This document shows positions 27,783-37,251 of a stretch of 64,000 nt of DNA, in pieces. How positions within the stretch are numbered: the stretch's first letter is position 1; each line of letters starts with the position of its first letter. The notes below the pieces were generated by a model. The model was not told the origin of the DNA. It searched no databases and saw only the letters and a list, made by a program, of their open reading frames with translations. The position numbers and the translations under genes were made by a program. Source of the DNA: an uncultured Tenacibaculum sp. (GTDB lineage Bacteria; Bacteroidota; Bacteroidia; Flavobacteriales; Flavobacteriaceae); NCBI GenBank assembly GCA_947493285.1, contig CANLQH010000001.1, positions 620,001 through 684,000 on the forward strand. Direction: 5' to 3'.

Positions 27783-29222
27783 TTAATAATACGTATAACG
27801 ACGTACTTTAGCAATGTGTTTTGCTAAACGCATTACTTGATGAGAATATCCATACTCATTATCATACCATACATATATCACGATTGTATCTCCATCAGCA
27901 ATTGTAGCTTTACTATCAAAAATTGATGGTGCAGTTGTACCAACAATATCAGAAGATACTAACTCGTTACTTAACGAATATTGAATTTGCTCTACTAAAT
28001 CACCTTCTAAAGCGTATTGCTTCATAATAGCGTTAACTGCCTCAACAGTTGTATTTGAGTTTAACTGTAAGTTTAAGATTGCTAACGACCCGTTTGGTAC
28101 TGGTACACGAATAGCACTCGAAGTTAATTTACCTTCTAATGCTGGCAACGCTTTTGCTACTGCTTTACCTGCTCCAGTTTCTGTAATTACCATATTTAAA
28201 GCCGCTGCTCTACCTCTACGGTATTTCTTATGCATATTATCTACTAAGTTTTGATCATTAGTATATGCATGGATCGTTTCTAAGTGTCCTTTTTTAATTC
28301 CGAAGTTATCCTCTAACACTTTTAACACTGGTGTAATTGCATTTGTAGTACAAGATGCTGCAGAGAAAACATCAACCTTATCAGGATTGTTTTCTACGTG
28401 ATTTACTCCGTGTACTATATTTGGCACTCCTGCTCCAGGTGCTGTTAACAATACTTTACTTGCTCCTTTTGGAACTAAGTGTCTTGCTAATGCTTTATCA
28501 TCTCTAAAAGCACCGGTATTATCTATAATTAAAGCATCGTTAATTCCGTATTCAGTATAATCGATATCTTCTGGTTTACCAGCAGAAATCATATACACAG
28601 TAGTACCGTTAATAATTAATGCGTTGTTATCTACATCTACTTGAACTGTTCCTAAGAAATCACCATGAACAGAGTCAATACTTAACAAAGAAGCTCTTTT
28701 TTCTAATACTGCCTCGTTAATCTCTCCACGAGTAACAACCGCTCTTAAACGTAGTTGAGAACCTTTACCCATTTTAGTCATTAACTCACGAGCTAATAAA
28801 CGACCAATACGTCCGAAACCATATAAAACAACATCTTTTGGTTGAATACCTTCAGCTTGGGTAGCATCTTTTAATTGATTCTTTACAAATGCTACTTTAT
28901 CTGCTGAATCATCTTGTAGGTGATACTCATATGCTAATTTACCGATATCAAGTTTTGATGGTGGCAAATCGATAGATTGTATTGCTTTTGCTATTTCTAA
29001 GGCGTCATTAATTGAGATTGGCTTCGCTACAAATTCTTTAGCGTAATCGATTAAATTTAAAACCTCACTAGCTCGTTTATCTACTAATGGATTTCTAAAT
29101 AAAACTAACTCGATAGATTTATCGTACCATAAATCGTTAACGATATTAATAAATTCAACCGTAGCTCTACGAACTTGCGCTTGATTTACTACTTCTTTTT
29201 CGTAATTTGTTATTGTTGACAT
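27783..29222 (-). CDS. gap: Glyceraldehyde-3-phosphate dehydrogenase, long type
   Basis: 479 residues. The NAD-binding start GFGRIGR is at 135-141 and the catalytic cysteine is C291 in ASCTTNAITPVL, so there is a ~130-residue helical N-terminal extension relative to ordinary GAPDH (~335 aa). This long form is known from Bacteroidota and some proteobacteria. It interconverts glyceraldehyde-3-phosphate and 1,3-bisphosphoglycerate. The position-34 region (VVTRGEINE) differs from the usual NAD-type NDLTD, so the cofactor and direction (catabolic or gluconeogenic) are open. Confidence 0.93.
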   Translation of the reverse strand: MSTITNYEKEVVNQAQVRRATVEFINIVNDLWYDKSIELVLFRNPLVDKRASEVLNLIDYAKEFVAKPISINDALEIAKAIQSIDLPPSKLDIGKLAYEYHLQDDSADKVAFVKNQLKDATQAEGIQPKDVVLYGFGRIGRLLARELMTKMGKGSQLRLRAVVTRGEINEAVLEKRASLLSIDSVHGDFLGTVQVDVDNNALIINGTTVYMISAGKPEDIDYTEYGINDALIIDNTGAFRDDKALARHLVPKGASKVLLTAPGAGVPNIVHGVNHVENNPDKVDVFSAASCTTNAITPVLKVLEDNFGIKKGHLETIHAYTNDQNLVDNMHKKYRRGRAAALNMVITETGAGKAVAKALPALEGKLTSSAIRVPVPNGSLAILNLQLNSNTTVEAVNAIMKQYALEGDLVEQIQYSLSNELVSSDIVGTTAPSIFDSKATIADGDTIVIYVWYDNEYGYSHQVMRLAKHIAKVRRYTYY

Positions 29223-29257
29223 AGTTGTGTGTTAACTAAGATTTTTAAAATTTGCTG

Positions 29258-29265
29258 CAAAAATA
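29258..29265 (-). promoter_or_regulatory. -7 box of the GAPDH gene
   Basis: TATTTTTG on the minus strand, 35 nt before the ATG, giving a short 5' leader of about 30 nt. Confidence 0.55.
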
Positions 29266-29302
29266 CTTATTTCAATCGATTTCATAAACCTTTTTATAAA
29301 AG

Positions 29303-29337
29303 AAAAACTCGTTAGAAATTAATTTTAACGAGTTTTT
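29303..29337 (-). terminator. Terminator after htrA
   Basis: 12-bp stem AAAAACTCGTTA/TAACGAGTTTTT (29303-29314, 29326-29337) with an AT-rich partly paired loop and a T-rich exit on the minus strand. Confidence 0.82.
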
Positions 29338-29357
29338 ATTCTTCTCAAGAATAGTTA

Positions 29358-30725
29358 TTAAAAACCATATCTGATTGTCTCTCCCTTTAAGTTTATAACT
29401 TTAATAACAAAAGAGCTGTTATTTGATAAGTTTAATAACTTCTGCTTAGCATCTAAAGCATTTTTCACTTCTTCATTGTTAATTTCAGTAATAATAAATC
29501 CTCGATCTATTCCTAATTTACGAAGTACTCTATTTGCATTACTCATCACTTTTGCTCCTTGACTGATTTTAAACTTTTTTTGTTCTTTCTTAGAAATATC
29601 CTTTAAAACTAATCCTAAATCTCTAATCTCTACAAAATCTTTTTTACTTAATGTTACTAGTTTTTCTAATTCATCACCATTTCTTAAAACAGTTATAGCA
29701 ATTTTGTCTCCAGGTCTTTTTGCTGTTAACTGCCCCTTTAACTCCGAAAATTTACCAATTGTAATATCATTAACTTTAGTAATTACATCCCCTTCTCTTA
29801 ATCCAGCCTTCTCTGCACCGCCATCTTCTGTAATAGCTGTAATTTCAACACCAGTTTCAATTTCTTTGTAACTAATACCTACTAAAGCCTCTTGAACTGT
29901 CCCAAACTCTAATAAATCATCCACAATCTTTTTAGCAATGTTTGATGGCACCGCAAATGAATATCCAATAAAAGAACCTGTTTTAGATGATATTGCTGTA
30001 TTAATTCCAACCAACTCTCCTCTAGTGTTTACTAAAGCACCTCCACTATTCCCAGGATTTACCGCTGCATCTGTTTGAATAAAGGTTTCAATATTTCTAT
30101 TCCCATCTAAATCTCTTCCTTTTGCACTTACAATACCTGCAGTAACTGTAGATGTTAAATTATAAGGGTTACCTACTGCCAATACCCATTCACCAATTTT
30201 TGCATTATCAGAATTCCCAAAAGGTAAATTTGGCAAATCTTCATCTGCATCAACTTTTAATAGAGCGATATCATTATTTTTATCTGCTCCAATTAAAACA
30301 GCTTTTAATTTCTTTCGGTTATTTAAAGTTATTTCAATTTCATTTGCCCCTTCAATTACATGGTTATTTGTTACAATATATCCATCAGGAGAAATAATTA
30401 CACCACTTCCTGTTCCTACTTGTTCGAATTTTCGCGTTCCATTACTTCCAAAAAATTGGGCGTATGGGTTTTGCTGTGTCTTTATCGCAGTATTTTTAAC
30501 GTGTACTACAGCATTAACCGTTTTTTCAGCCGCTTCAGTAAAATCGGTTGGTGTTGACGATGAATTAATAACCTTTGGTGTATAATTTGCTCTAACTGTT
30601 TCTAATGTAGGTTCAACACTTTTCTCTATAATTACTTGAGGTTTCTCAACAATCGTTTTATATCCTGCAAGTGCTATAATTCCTCCTAAAACTGCTACTC
30701 CTAATGTTCCAAATAATTTCTTCAT
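29358..30725 (-). CDS. HtrA/Do-type periplasmic serine protease with PDZ domain
   Basis: 455 residues. A membrane anchor or signal lies at 5-22. The trypsin-like domain has the triad H122 (TNNHVIEGA), D152 (NNDIALLKV) and S227 (NPGNSGGAL). A PDZ domain follows at about 275-360 (GVEITAITEDGGAEKAGLREGD), then a C-terminal region ending with VINLKGETIRYGF that resembles a second, shorter PDZ. It degrades or refolds damaged envelope proteins. It is divergent from dapF. Confidence 0.93.
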   Translation of the reverse strand: MKKLFGTLGVAVLGGIIALAGYKTIVEKPQVIIEKSVEPTLETVRANYTPKVINSSSTPTDFTEAAEKTVNAVVHVKNTAIKTQQNPYAQFFGSNGTRKFEQVGTGSGVIISPDGYIVTNNHVIEGANEIEITLNNRKKLKAVLIGADKNNDIALLKVDADEDLPNLPFGNSDNAKIGEWVLAVGNPYNLTSTVTAGIVSAKGRDLDGNRNIETFIQTDAAVNPGNSGGALVNTRGELVGINTAISSKTGSFIGYSFAVPSNIAKKIVDDLLEFGTVQEALVGISYKEIETGVEITAITEDGGAEKAGLREGDVITKVNDITIGKFSELKGQLTAKRPGDKIAITVLRNGDELEKLVTLSKKDFVEIRDLGLVLKDISKKEQKKFKISQGAKVMSNANRVLRKLGIDRGFIITEINNEEVKNALDAKQKLLNLSNNSSFVIKVINLKGETIRYGF

Positions 30726-30747
30726 GTTCTTACAAAATTTAATATCT

Positions 30748-30777
30748 CAAATATACTATTTTAACATTTCCAACAAA
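30748..30777 (-). promoter_or_regulatory. -33/-7 promoter of htrA
   Basis: On the minus strand TTTG (30777-30774), an 18-nt spacer, then TATATTTG (30755-30748), 22 nt before the ATG. Both elements match the Bacteroidota housekeeping sigma consensus. Confidence 0.65.
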
Positions 30778-30844
30778 TCTGTTTAACTTCATTTTAACGG
30801 ACTTTAACCCCTATTTAACAAATACTTTTCGCTAAGAAAATATG

Positions 30845-30852
30845 TATCTTTG
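30845..30852 (+). promoter_or_regulatory. -7 box of predicted leaderless dapF operon
   Basis: TATCTTTG lies 6 nt before the dapF ATG at 30859. Confidence 0.6.
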
Positions 30853-30858
30853 CTCCTC

Positions 30859-31629
30859 ATGAATTTGACTTTTTATAAATATCAAGGAACAGGAAACGAC
30901 TTTATTATAGTCGATAATCGTACAAAAACCTTTCCAAAAAATAACGTAAGTATTATTGAGAAATTATGCGATCGTAATTTTGGTATTGGTGCTGATGGTG
31001 TTATTTTAATTGAAAACGATACTGAATCGGATTTTAGAATGATTTACTATAATGCAGATGGTAGCGAAACCATGTGTGGTAACGGTGGTAGGTGTGCTGT
31101 CGCTTTTGCAAAACATTTAAATATTATCAACGAAAAAACATCGTTTATTGCTTTTGATGGACCTCATTATGCTGAAATAGAAGATAACATTGTTTCACTT
31201 CAAATGATTGACGTAAACGAAGTAAATATTAGCAACAATCACTCTTTTGTTTACACAGGAACACAACATCATGTCGAATTAGTAGATAATATATCTGACT
31301 TCCCAGTTTATCAAAAAGGAAAAGAAATTAGAAACAGCTATAAAGAACCTGGAAGTAACGTTAATTTTGTGGAACAACTTAACACAAACACTTTTAGAGT
31401 TAGAACCTATGAAAAAGGCGTAGAAGATGAAACATTAGCTTGCGGAACAGGTGTTACCGCAGTAGCTATTGCCATGCATGCAACAAACAAAACTAAAAAT
31501 ACTTCAATAAACTTACCTGTTGAAGGTGGGAATCTTAGTGTTAGCTTTAATGAAAAAAATGGAGTTTATACTAATGTTTTTTTACAAGGACCAGCTACTT
31601 TTGTTTTTAAAGGAAATATCGAGATATAG
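30859..31629 (+). CDS. dapF: Diaminopimelate epimerase
   Basis: 256 residues. It converts LL- to meso-diaminopimelate for lysine and peptidoglycan. The two catalytic cysteines are in ETMCGNGGRC and ETLACGTGVTAVA. The start MNLTFYKYQGTGNDFIIVDN is the family standard, and the TTG nine bases earlier lies inside the -7 box, so it is rejected. Its stop overlaps the GTG start of the GNAT gene. Confidence 0.95.
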   Translation: MNLTFYKYQGTGNDFIIVDNRTKTFPKNNVSIIEKLCDRNFGIGADGVILIENDTESDFRMIYYNADGSETMCGNGGRCAVAFAKHLNIINEKTSFIAFDGPHYAEIEDNIVSLQMIDVNEVNISNNHSFVYTGTQHHVELVDNISDFPVYQKGKEIRNSYKEPGSNVNFVEQLNTNTFRVRTYEKGVEDETLACGTGVTAVAIAMHATNKTKNTSINLPVEGGNLSVSFNEKNGVYTNVFLQGPATFVFKGNIEI

Positions 31630-32153
31630 TGAATACTTTACAAGGAGTACATACAGCGCTAAGAGCACTTGAACCTGAAGATTTAGATTTTTTATTCCAG
31701 ATAGAAAACAATGAATCTTTCTGGGAAGTTAGTCATACGCAAACTCCTTTTTCAAAATTTCTCTTAAAGCAATATTTAGAAAATGCTCATTTAGATATTT
31801 ATCAAGCAAAACAACTGCGATTAGTTATTGAAGAAAATGAATCGAAGAAATCTATCGGAATGATAGACTTATTTGATTTCAATCCACAACATAAAAGAGC
31901 GGGAATTGGTATTTTAATCCACCCTGATTTTCAACAAAAAGGATACGCTTTTGAAGCACTGCAACTATTAATAAACTATTCTTTTACACATTTACAGTTA
32001 CATCAGTTATTTGCAAATATTACTCACGACAACTTTAATAGTATACAACTATTTAAAAAACATCATTTTAAAGAAGTAGGAGTTAAAAAAGATTGGACAT
32101 TTAGTAACGGAATTTATAAAGACGAAATATTATTTCAATTAATCAATGAATAA
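31629..32153 (+). CDS. GNAT-family N-acetyltransferase (RimJ/SpeG-like)
   Basis: 174 residues starting with GTG at 31629, overlapping the dapF stop by one base. The acetyl-CoA site is RAGIGILIHPDFQQKGYAFEALQLLINYSF, and HNQLFANIT-type segment (HQLFANITHDNFNSIQLFKKHHF) is typical of ribosomal-protein or small-molecule acetyltransferases. The substrate is unknown. The order dapF-GNAT-mltG is common in flavobacteria. Confidence 0.85.
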   Translation: MNTLQGVHTALRALEPEDLDFLFQIENNESFWEVSHTQTPFSKFLLKQYLENAHLDIYQAKQLRLVIEENESKKSIGMIDLFDFNPQHKRAGIGILIHPDFQQKGYAFEALQLLINYSFTHLQLHQLFANITHDNFNSIQLFKKHHFKEVGVKKDWTFSNGIYKDEILFQLINE

Positions 32154-33174
32154 AAAAATTATATACGGAATTATAACTGCCATATTTTTAATTGGCGGAA
32201 TTGTTGGTTTTAATTACTATCAAAAAATATTTGGTAAAACCATTACAAAGGATGGAGTTATTTATGTAGGATCAAACTATCATTTAATGGATGTAAAAAA
32301 AACACTACATGATTACACTAATAATCCTCAACACTTTTTTTTCGTTGCTGAAAAGAAGAAGTTTACAAAACCTAAAGGTGGAAAATACACTTTAAAGAAA
32401 GGAATGACGATGAACGATGTTGTAAACTTATTACGCAGCGGGAATCAAACACCAATCAAGGTAGCTTTTAATAATCAAGATACGTTAGAAAAATTAGCTG
32501 GAAGAATTTCTCAACAGATAGAAGCAGATTCCACCTCTTTATTAAAAGCAATGACTGATGAAACTTTTTTATCAAAAAATGGATTCAATAAAAAATCAGC
32601 TCTAGGAATGTACATTCCTAATAGTTATGAGTTTTACTGGAATACATCAGCTGAAAAATTTCGTAATAAAATGTTACGAGAGTATAAACGATTTTGGAAT
32701 TCTACAAGATTAAAAAAAGCTAAAAAATTAAACTTATCTAAAGATCAAGTTATAACCTTAGCCTCTATAGTACAAAAAGAAACCGCTCAAAAAAGTGAAC
32801 GTCCAATTGTTGCCGGATTATATTTAAACAGATTAAAAGACAATTGGCCGCTACAAGCTGATCCAACTATTATTTATTGCATTAAACAAATTAAAGGTCA
32901 AGATTTTTCCGTAAAAAGAGTTCTAACAAAAGATTTAGAAATTAAATCACCTTACAACACTTACAAGAATGTTGGCTTACCTCCTACATTAATTTCAATG
33001 CCAGACATATCATCTATTGATGCTGTTTTAAACCCTGCAAAACACCGCTACTTTTATATGTGTGCTAGTATAGATAAAATAGGCTTTCATGATTTTGCTA
33101 GCTCGTTAGCTCAACATAATAGAAATGCTGCAAAATATCAAAGATGGATAAGCCAAAGAGGGATTAAACGATAA
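32146..33174 (+). CDS. mltG: Endolytic murein transglycosylase MltG
   Basis: 342 residues with one N-terminal membrane helix (7-23) and a YceG domain. The catalytic glutamate lies in LASIVQKETAQKSERPIVAGLYLNRL, followed by LQADPTIIYC and SPYNTYKNVGLPPTLISMP, all hallmarks of the family. MltG cuts nascent glycan strands and sets their length. It overlaps the GNAT gene by 8 nt, and shares the operon with a peptidoglycan-precursor enzyme (dapF). Confidence 0.94.
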   Translation: MNKKIIYGIITAIFLIGGIVGFNYYQKIFGKTITKDGVIYVGSNYHLMDVKKTLHDYTNNPQHFFFVAEKKKFTKPKGGKYTLKKGMTMNDVVNLLRSGNQTPIKVAFNNQDTLEKLAGRISQQIEADSTSLLKAMTDETFLSKNGFNKKSALGMYIPNSYEFYWNTSAEKFRNKMLREYKRFWNSTRLKKAKKLNLSKDQVITLASIVQKETAQKSERPIVAGLYLNRLKDNWPLQADPTIIYCIKQIKGQDFSVKRVLTKDLEIKSPYNTYKNVGLPPTLISMPDISSIDAVLNPAKHRYFYMCASIDKIGFHDFASSLAQHNRNAAKYQRWISQRGIKR

Positions 33175-33269
33175 TTATCACTTCTTATATTATATATTTA
33201 ACAGAAGAGAAAGTACTTGCTCATTGATTAGGTTTAAACCAGTAATAAAAAAATTAAATTTTAGATCTC

Positions 33270-33299
33270 AAAAAAGCTCAGTTTTCACTGAGCTTTTTT
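33270..33299. terminator. Terminator between mltG and ung
   Basis: 13-bp perfect stem AAAAAAGCTCAGT/ACTGAGCTTTTTT with loop TTTC. Because of the A and T tracts it can serve both converging genes. Confidence 0.88.
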
Positions 33300-33301
33300 A
33301 T

Positions 33302-33964
33302 TTACCAATTAATACTTTTTAATCCTCTGTTTTCTAAAAACTCATTTGTTTTTGAAAAATGTTTACTACCAAACCAACCTCTCCAAGCTCCTAGTGGAGA
33401 CGGATGTGGAGCCTTAAAAATAGTATGTTTTTCTAAATCTACTACACCTCCTTTTTTTTCTGCAAACTTTCCCCAAAGTAAGAAAACTACATTTTCTCTT
33501 TCGTCAGATATCTTTTTAATTACCGCATCGGTAAATTCTTCCCACCCTTGGTTCTGATGACTTCCTGCTTCACTTTCTCTAACACTTAAAGTTGCATTCA
33601 ACAACAATACACCTTGTTTTGCCCAAATAGATAAATCTCCTGATTCAGGAACATCTTTATCAACATCATCTTTTAATTCTTTAAAAATATTAACTAAAGA
33701 TGGTGGATGCTTAACTCCGTCTTTTACAGAAAAACTCAATCCATTTGCTTGCCCAATTCCATGATAGGGGTCTTGACCTATAATCACTACTTTTAAATCT
33801 CTAAAATCACAATAATTAAAAGCAGCAAAAATGTTTTCCTTTTCTGGATAACAGGTATTACTTTCATATTCGGCATTAACAAAATCTGATAGTTTTTTAA
33901 AGTATGATTTTTCAAATTCAGTCTTTAAAATATTTTTCCAGCTATCAGTAATATTTAGTTGCAT
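33302..33964 (-). CDS. ung: Uracil-DNA glycosylase
   Basis: 220 residues, family 1 UDG that removes uracil from DNA to start base-excision repair. The water-activating loop is GQDPYHG (D65), and the minor-groove loop HPSPLGAWRGWFG carries the catalytic histidine. LLLNATLSVRESEAGSHQNQGWE is also typical. It is divergent from mutS2. Confidence 0.96.
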   Translation of the reverse strand: MQLNITDSWKNILKTEFEKSYFKKLSDFVNAEYESNTCYPEKENIFAAFNYCDFRDLKVVIIGQDPYHGIGQANGLSFSVKDGVKHPPSLVNIFKELKDDVDKDVPESGDLSIWAKQGVLLLNATLSVRESEAGSHQNQGWEEFTDAVIKKISDERENVVFLLWGKFAEKKGGVVDLEKHTIFKAPHPSPLGAWRGWFGSKHFSKTNEFLENRGLKSINW

Positions 33965-33971
33965 TGTTTAT

Positions 33972-33996
33972 TATTTTTGCTTTAGTTTCAAATATA
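33972..33996. promoter_or_regulatory. Overlapping divergent -7 boxes for mutS2 and ung
   Basis: Plus strand TATTTTTG at 33972-33979 points to mutS2 (TTG start 34002). Minus strand TATATTTG at 33996-33989 points to ung (ATG 33964). The two initiation regions cross each other. Confidence 0.5.
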
Positions 33997-34001
33997 CTAT
34001 T

Positions 34002-36206
34002 TTGACTAAAAACATTTCAGAAAAGACACTTCAAGATTTAGAATTCACAACGGTTTTAGAACAAGTTGCAGAGTATTGTATTTCTAATTTAGGAAAAGAA
34101 CAAACACTACAAATTCATCCTATTTCAAATAAGAAAAAATTATTTTTCGAATTGAATATGGTAAATGAATATCTTTCTTCTTTTGAGAATGAAAACCGTA
34201 TCCCTAATCATTATTTTGAAGATATTTCTGAAGAGATTAAACGATTAGCTATTGAAAATAGCTTTTTAGAAACCGAAGGATTTTTAAAAGTAGCTTCAGT
34301 TACAGAAACTGTAAACGAGCAAAAAAAGTTTTTAAAAAAATTCGAAACCTACTATCCAACTATTTTTAAATTAAGCGACGAAATTGAGTTTACCACTTTT
34401 GTTTCAGATAGTATAAAAAAAATCATAACTTCTTATGGTGAAGTAGCTAACAATGCCTCACCTGCTTTAAAACAAATAAGAAAAGATATTAATAATGTTC
34501 GAGGTAAAATTTCAGAAAGTTTTTCTCATGCATTAAGTAGAAATATTACAAGTGGATATTTAGATGACATTAAAGAAACTGTTATCGATAATCAACGTGT
34601 TTTAGCTGTTACAGCAATGCATCGTCGCAAAATAAAAGGAAGTTTATTAGGCTCTTCTAAATCAGGGAATATTGTTTATATAGCTCCGCAAGCAACCTTA
34701 GCATATAGTAGAGAATTGCAAAATTTAATCTATGAAGAGAAACAAGAAGTCGTACGAATATTAAGAGCGTTAGCTACCGAAATTCGACCTTATACTTCTT
34801 TATTAAACGAATATGTTGCCTTTTTAACACATTTAGATCTTGTAGGTGCAAAAGCAAAATATGCCGTAAGCATAAACGGGTTATTACCTAAGATAACTAA
34901 GGAGAAGAAAATCTACTTTAAAGATGCTTTTCATCCTGTTTTATGGAAGAAAAATAATGCACAGGATATTAAAACCATTCCACAGACAATTCGATTAGAT
35001 GAGAAACAACAAATTATTGTTATTTCTGGACCGAACGCAGGTGGAAAAAGTATTACTTTAAAAACAATTGGTTTATTACAGGTTATGCTACAAAGCGGAT
35101 TATTAATCCCTGTACATGAACGTAGCGAAACCACTTTATTCAATACTGTTTTAACCGATATTGGAGATAATCAATCTATAGAAAATCAACTGAGCACCTA
35201 TAGTTATCGATTAAAGAACATGCGCTCGTTCTTAAAAAAATGTAACGACAACACCTTGTTTTTAATTGATGAATTCGGAACAGGATCTGACCCAGAATTA
35301 GGAGGAGCACTAGCGGAAATTTTCTTAGAAGAATTCTACGAGAAAAAAGCATTTGGAATTATTACTACACATTATGCAAACCTAAAAGTTTTAGCTAATG
35401 AACTAGATAATGTTACCAATGCTAATATGCAATTCGACGAACGAACTTTAGAGCCTTTATACAAGTTATTTGTCGGACAGGCAGGTAGTTCTTTTACTTT
35501 TGAAGTAGCACAGAAAAACGGAATTCCATATAGCTTAATTAACAGAGCTAAAAAGAGAGTAGAAACCGAAAAAGTTAGATTAGACAAAACGATTTCAAAA
35601 CTTCAAAAAGAACGAAATCGACTGCAAAAAACATCTGATAGTTTAGTGAAGCAAAAATCAAAAGGTCAAGAACACATTGAGAACCTACAAGAAAAAGAAT
35701 TAAAGCTACAAGACAAACTTTCTGGATTTCAAGAACTGTATGATAACAACCAACGCATGTTATCTTTAGGGCGAAAAGTAAACGAATTATTAAATAAATA
35801 CTTCCAAACCAACAACAAAAAAGAGTTATCTACAAACTTTCTAAAATGGGTTACTACTGAAAAAACAAAGCACTTAAAAAAGAATCCTGCAAAGAAAACA
35901 AAAGCTCAAAAAAAACAAGAAAAAGTAATTACTAAACAACAAGAAGAAGCAATTAAAAAAGTAGAAAAAGAAGTATTACAAAAAGTTGTTAAGGTTAGAG
36001 AAGAAAAGAAAAAAGAAGCTATAAAAATTGCAAAAGAAAAAGCAGCATATGTTTACAAAGTAAATGATCGCGTTCGTTTAATTGATGGTAACTCTGTAGG
36101 AACTATCGATAAAATTGAAAAGAAAAAAGCTTTTATTAATTATGGTTTATTTACTACTGAAGCTAAAATTGAGCAATTAGAATTAGTTGAGCGTGCTAAG
36201 AAATAA
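34002..36206 (+). CDS. mutS2: MutS2 family protein without Smr domain
   Basis: 734 residues. The core and clamp precede an ABC-type ATPase with Walker A GPNAGGKSIT (~343-352) and FLIDEFGTGSDPELGGALAE; a coiled coil (~515-610) and a Lys/Glu-rich linker follow. The C-terminus is a short KOW-like segment (YKVNDRVRLIDGNSVGTIDKIE) with no Smr nuclease domain, unlike Bacillus MutS2. Shortened forms are usual in Bacteroidota. The start is TTG, with no in-frame ATG near. Known roles are suppression of recombination and rescue of collided ribosomes. Confidence 0.92.
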   Translation: MTKNISEKTLQDLEFTTVLEQVAEYCISNLGKEQTLQIHPISNKKKLFFELNMVNEYLSSFENENRIPNHYFEDISEEIKRLAIENSFLETEGFLKVASVTETVNEQKKFLKKFETYYPTIFKLSDEIEFTTFVSDSIKKIITSYGEVANNASPALKQIRKDINNVRGKISESFSHALSRNITSGYLDDIKETVIDNQRVLAVTAMHRRKIKGSLLGSSKSGNIVYIAPQATLAYSRELQNLIYEEKQEVVRILRALATEIRPYTSLLNEYVAFLTHLDLVGAKAKYAVSINGLLPKITKEKKIYFKDAFHPVLWKKNNAQDIKTIPQTIRLDEKQQIIVISGPNAGGKSITLKTIGLLQVMLQSGLLIPVHERSETTLFNTVLTDIGDNQSIENQLSTYSYRLKNMRSFLKKCNDNTLFLIDEFGTGSDPELGGALAEIFLEEFYEKKAFGIITTHYANLKVLANELDNVTNANMQFDERTLEPLYKLFVGQAGSSFTFEVAQKNGIPYSLINRAKKRVETEKVRLDKTISKLQKERNRLQKTSDSLVKQKSKGQEHIENLQEKELKLQDKLSGFQELYDNNQRMLSLGRKVNELLNKYFQTNNKKELSTNFLKWVTTEKTKHLKKNPAKKTKAQKKQEKVITKQQEEAIKKVEKEVLQKVVKVREEKKKEAIKIAKEKAAYVYKVNDRVRLIDGNSVGTIDKIEKKKAFINYGLFTTEAKIEQLELVERAKK

Positions 36207-36229
36207 TTTTTATATTTCTTACATACTCA

Positions 36230-37234
36230 TTAATGCAAAATTTTAAACAACAACTCTTTTAAGATGTCAGCTTGCGGCATTCCGTTGGCTCCTACCCCTT
36301 TACTTTTTACATCAGCATCTCGCAACAAAGCTATTATTTGTGATACTTTTCGCATTGGATAATTACGAGCTGCAGAACTATAATCATCTACAAAATAAGG
36401 ATTCACTCCTAAATTCTTAGCTACTGATGCTTTCGATTTATCTTTTAATCCGTGATACATTAATAGCTGAGTAAAAAAACTATTTAGCAACGAAATCGTC
36501 ATTACCAAAGGATTATTCTTCGGATTCTGCGCAAAATAATTAATAATTCTATTCGCCTTTACAATATCTCTTTGTCCAACAGCTTTACGTAATTCAAAAT
36601 TATTAAAGTCTTTAGAAATACCGATATTCTCTTCAATATGCTTATCGTTAATAATAGAATCGGCAGGTAAAACAGAGATTAATTTATCAAGTTCATTTGA
36701 TATTTTACTCAAATCTGTTCCTAAAAACTCAACCAACATCTGAGCTGCTTTTGGTTCTATTTGATATTTTTTACCCCCTAATACACGACGAATCCAATCA
36801 GCAACTTGATTGTCATACATTTTTTTACTCTCGTAAATCAGTCCGTTTTTAGCAATCGTTTTGTACGATTTTTTACGCTTATCTAATTTCTTATACTTAT
36901 AATTAAAAACTAATACCGTGGTAGGCTGTGGACTTTCTGCATAGGTTGCTATTTTATCAATCGTACGACTTAAATCTTGAGCTTCTTTCACAATAATTAC
37001 CTGTCGTTCTGCCATCATTGGATAACGTTTTGCTGAAGAAACTATTTCTTCAATAGAAACATCACGACCATACATCACCACTTGATTAAAGCCTTTTTCA
37101 GCTTCATCTAACACATTCTTTTCAATATAATCAGAAACCTTATCAATATAATACGGTTCTTCTCCCATTAAAAAATAAATGGGTTTTATGTTACCGCCTT
37201 TAATATCTGATATAATAGATTTTATCTCGTTCAT
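36230..37234 (-). CDS. holA: DNA polymerase III subunit delta
   Basis: 334 residues. It opens the sliding clamp as part of the clamp loader. The N-terminal segment IKPIYFLMGEEPYYIDKVSDYIEKN and FNQVVMYGRD are typical for bacterial delta, followed by a degenerate AAA+ fold and a helical collar domain (VGQRDIVKANRIINYFAQNPKNNPLVMTI is part of it). It is divergent from the HsdR-N gene by only 17 nt. Confidence 0.9.
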   Translation of the reverse strand: MNEIKSIISDIKGGNIKPIYFLMGEEPYYIDKVSDYIEKNVLDEAEKGFNQVVMYGRDVSIEEIVSSAKRYPMMAERQVIIVKEAQDLSRTIDKIATYAESPQPTTVLVFNYKYKKLDKRKKSYKTIAKNGLIYESKKMYDNQVADWIRRVLGGKKYQIEPKAAQMLVEFLGTDLSKISNELDKLISVLPADSIINDKHIEENIGISKDFNNFELRKAVGQRDIVKANRIINYFAQNPKNNPLVMTISLLNSFFTQLLMYHGLKDKSKASVAKNLGVNPYFVDDYSSAARNYPMRKVSQIIALLRDADVKSKGVGANGMPQADILKELLFKILH

Positions 37235-37239
37235 TTTCT

Positions 37240-37247
37240 TACTTTTG
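37240..37247 (+). promoter_or_regulatory. -7 box of predicted leaderless HsdR-N gene
   Basis: TACTTTTG ends 4 nt before the ATG at 37252. Confidence 0.6.
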
Positions 37248-37251
37248 AGGT

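Noticed and set aside
33231..33240. GGTTTAAACC palindrome after mltG as an operator
   Set aside because: Only ten bases, single copy, and common in AT-rich DNA; nothing links it to a regulator.
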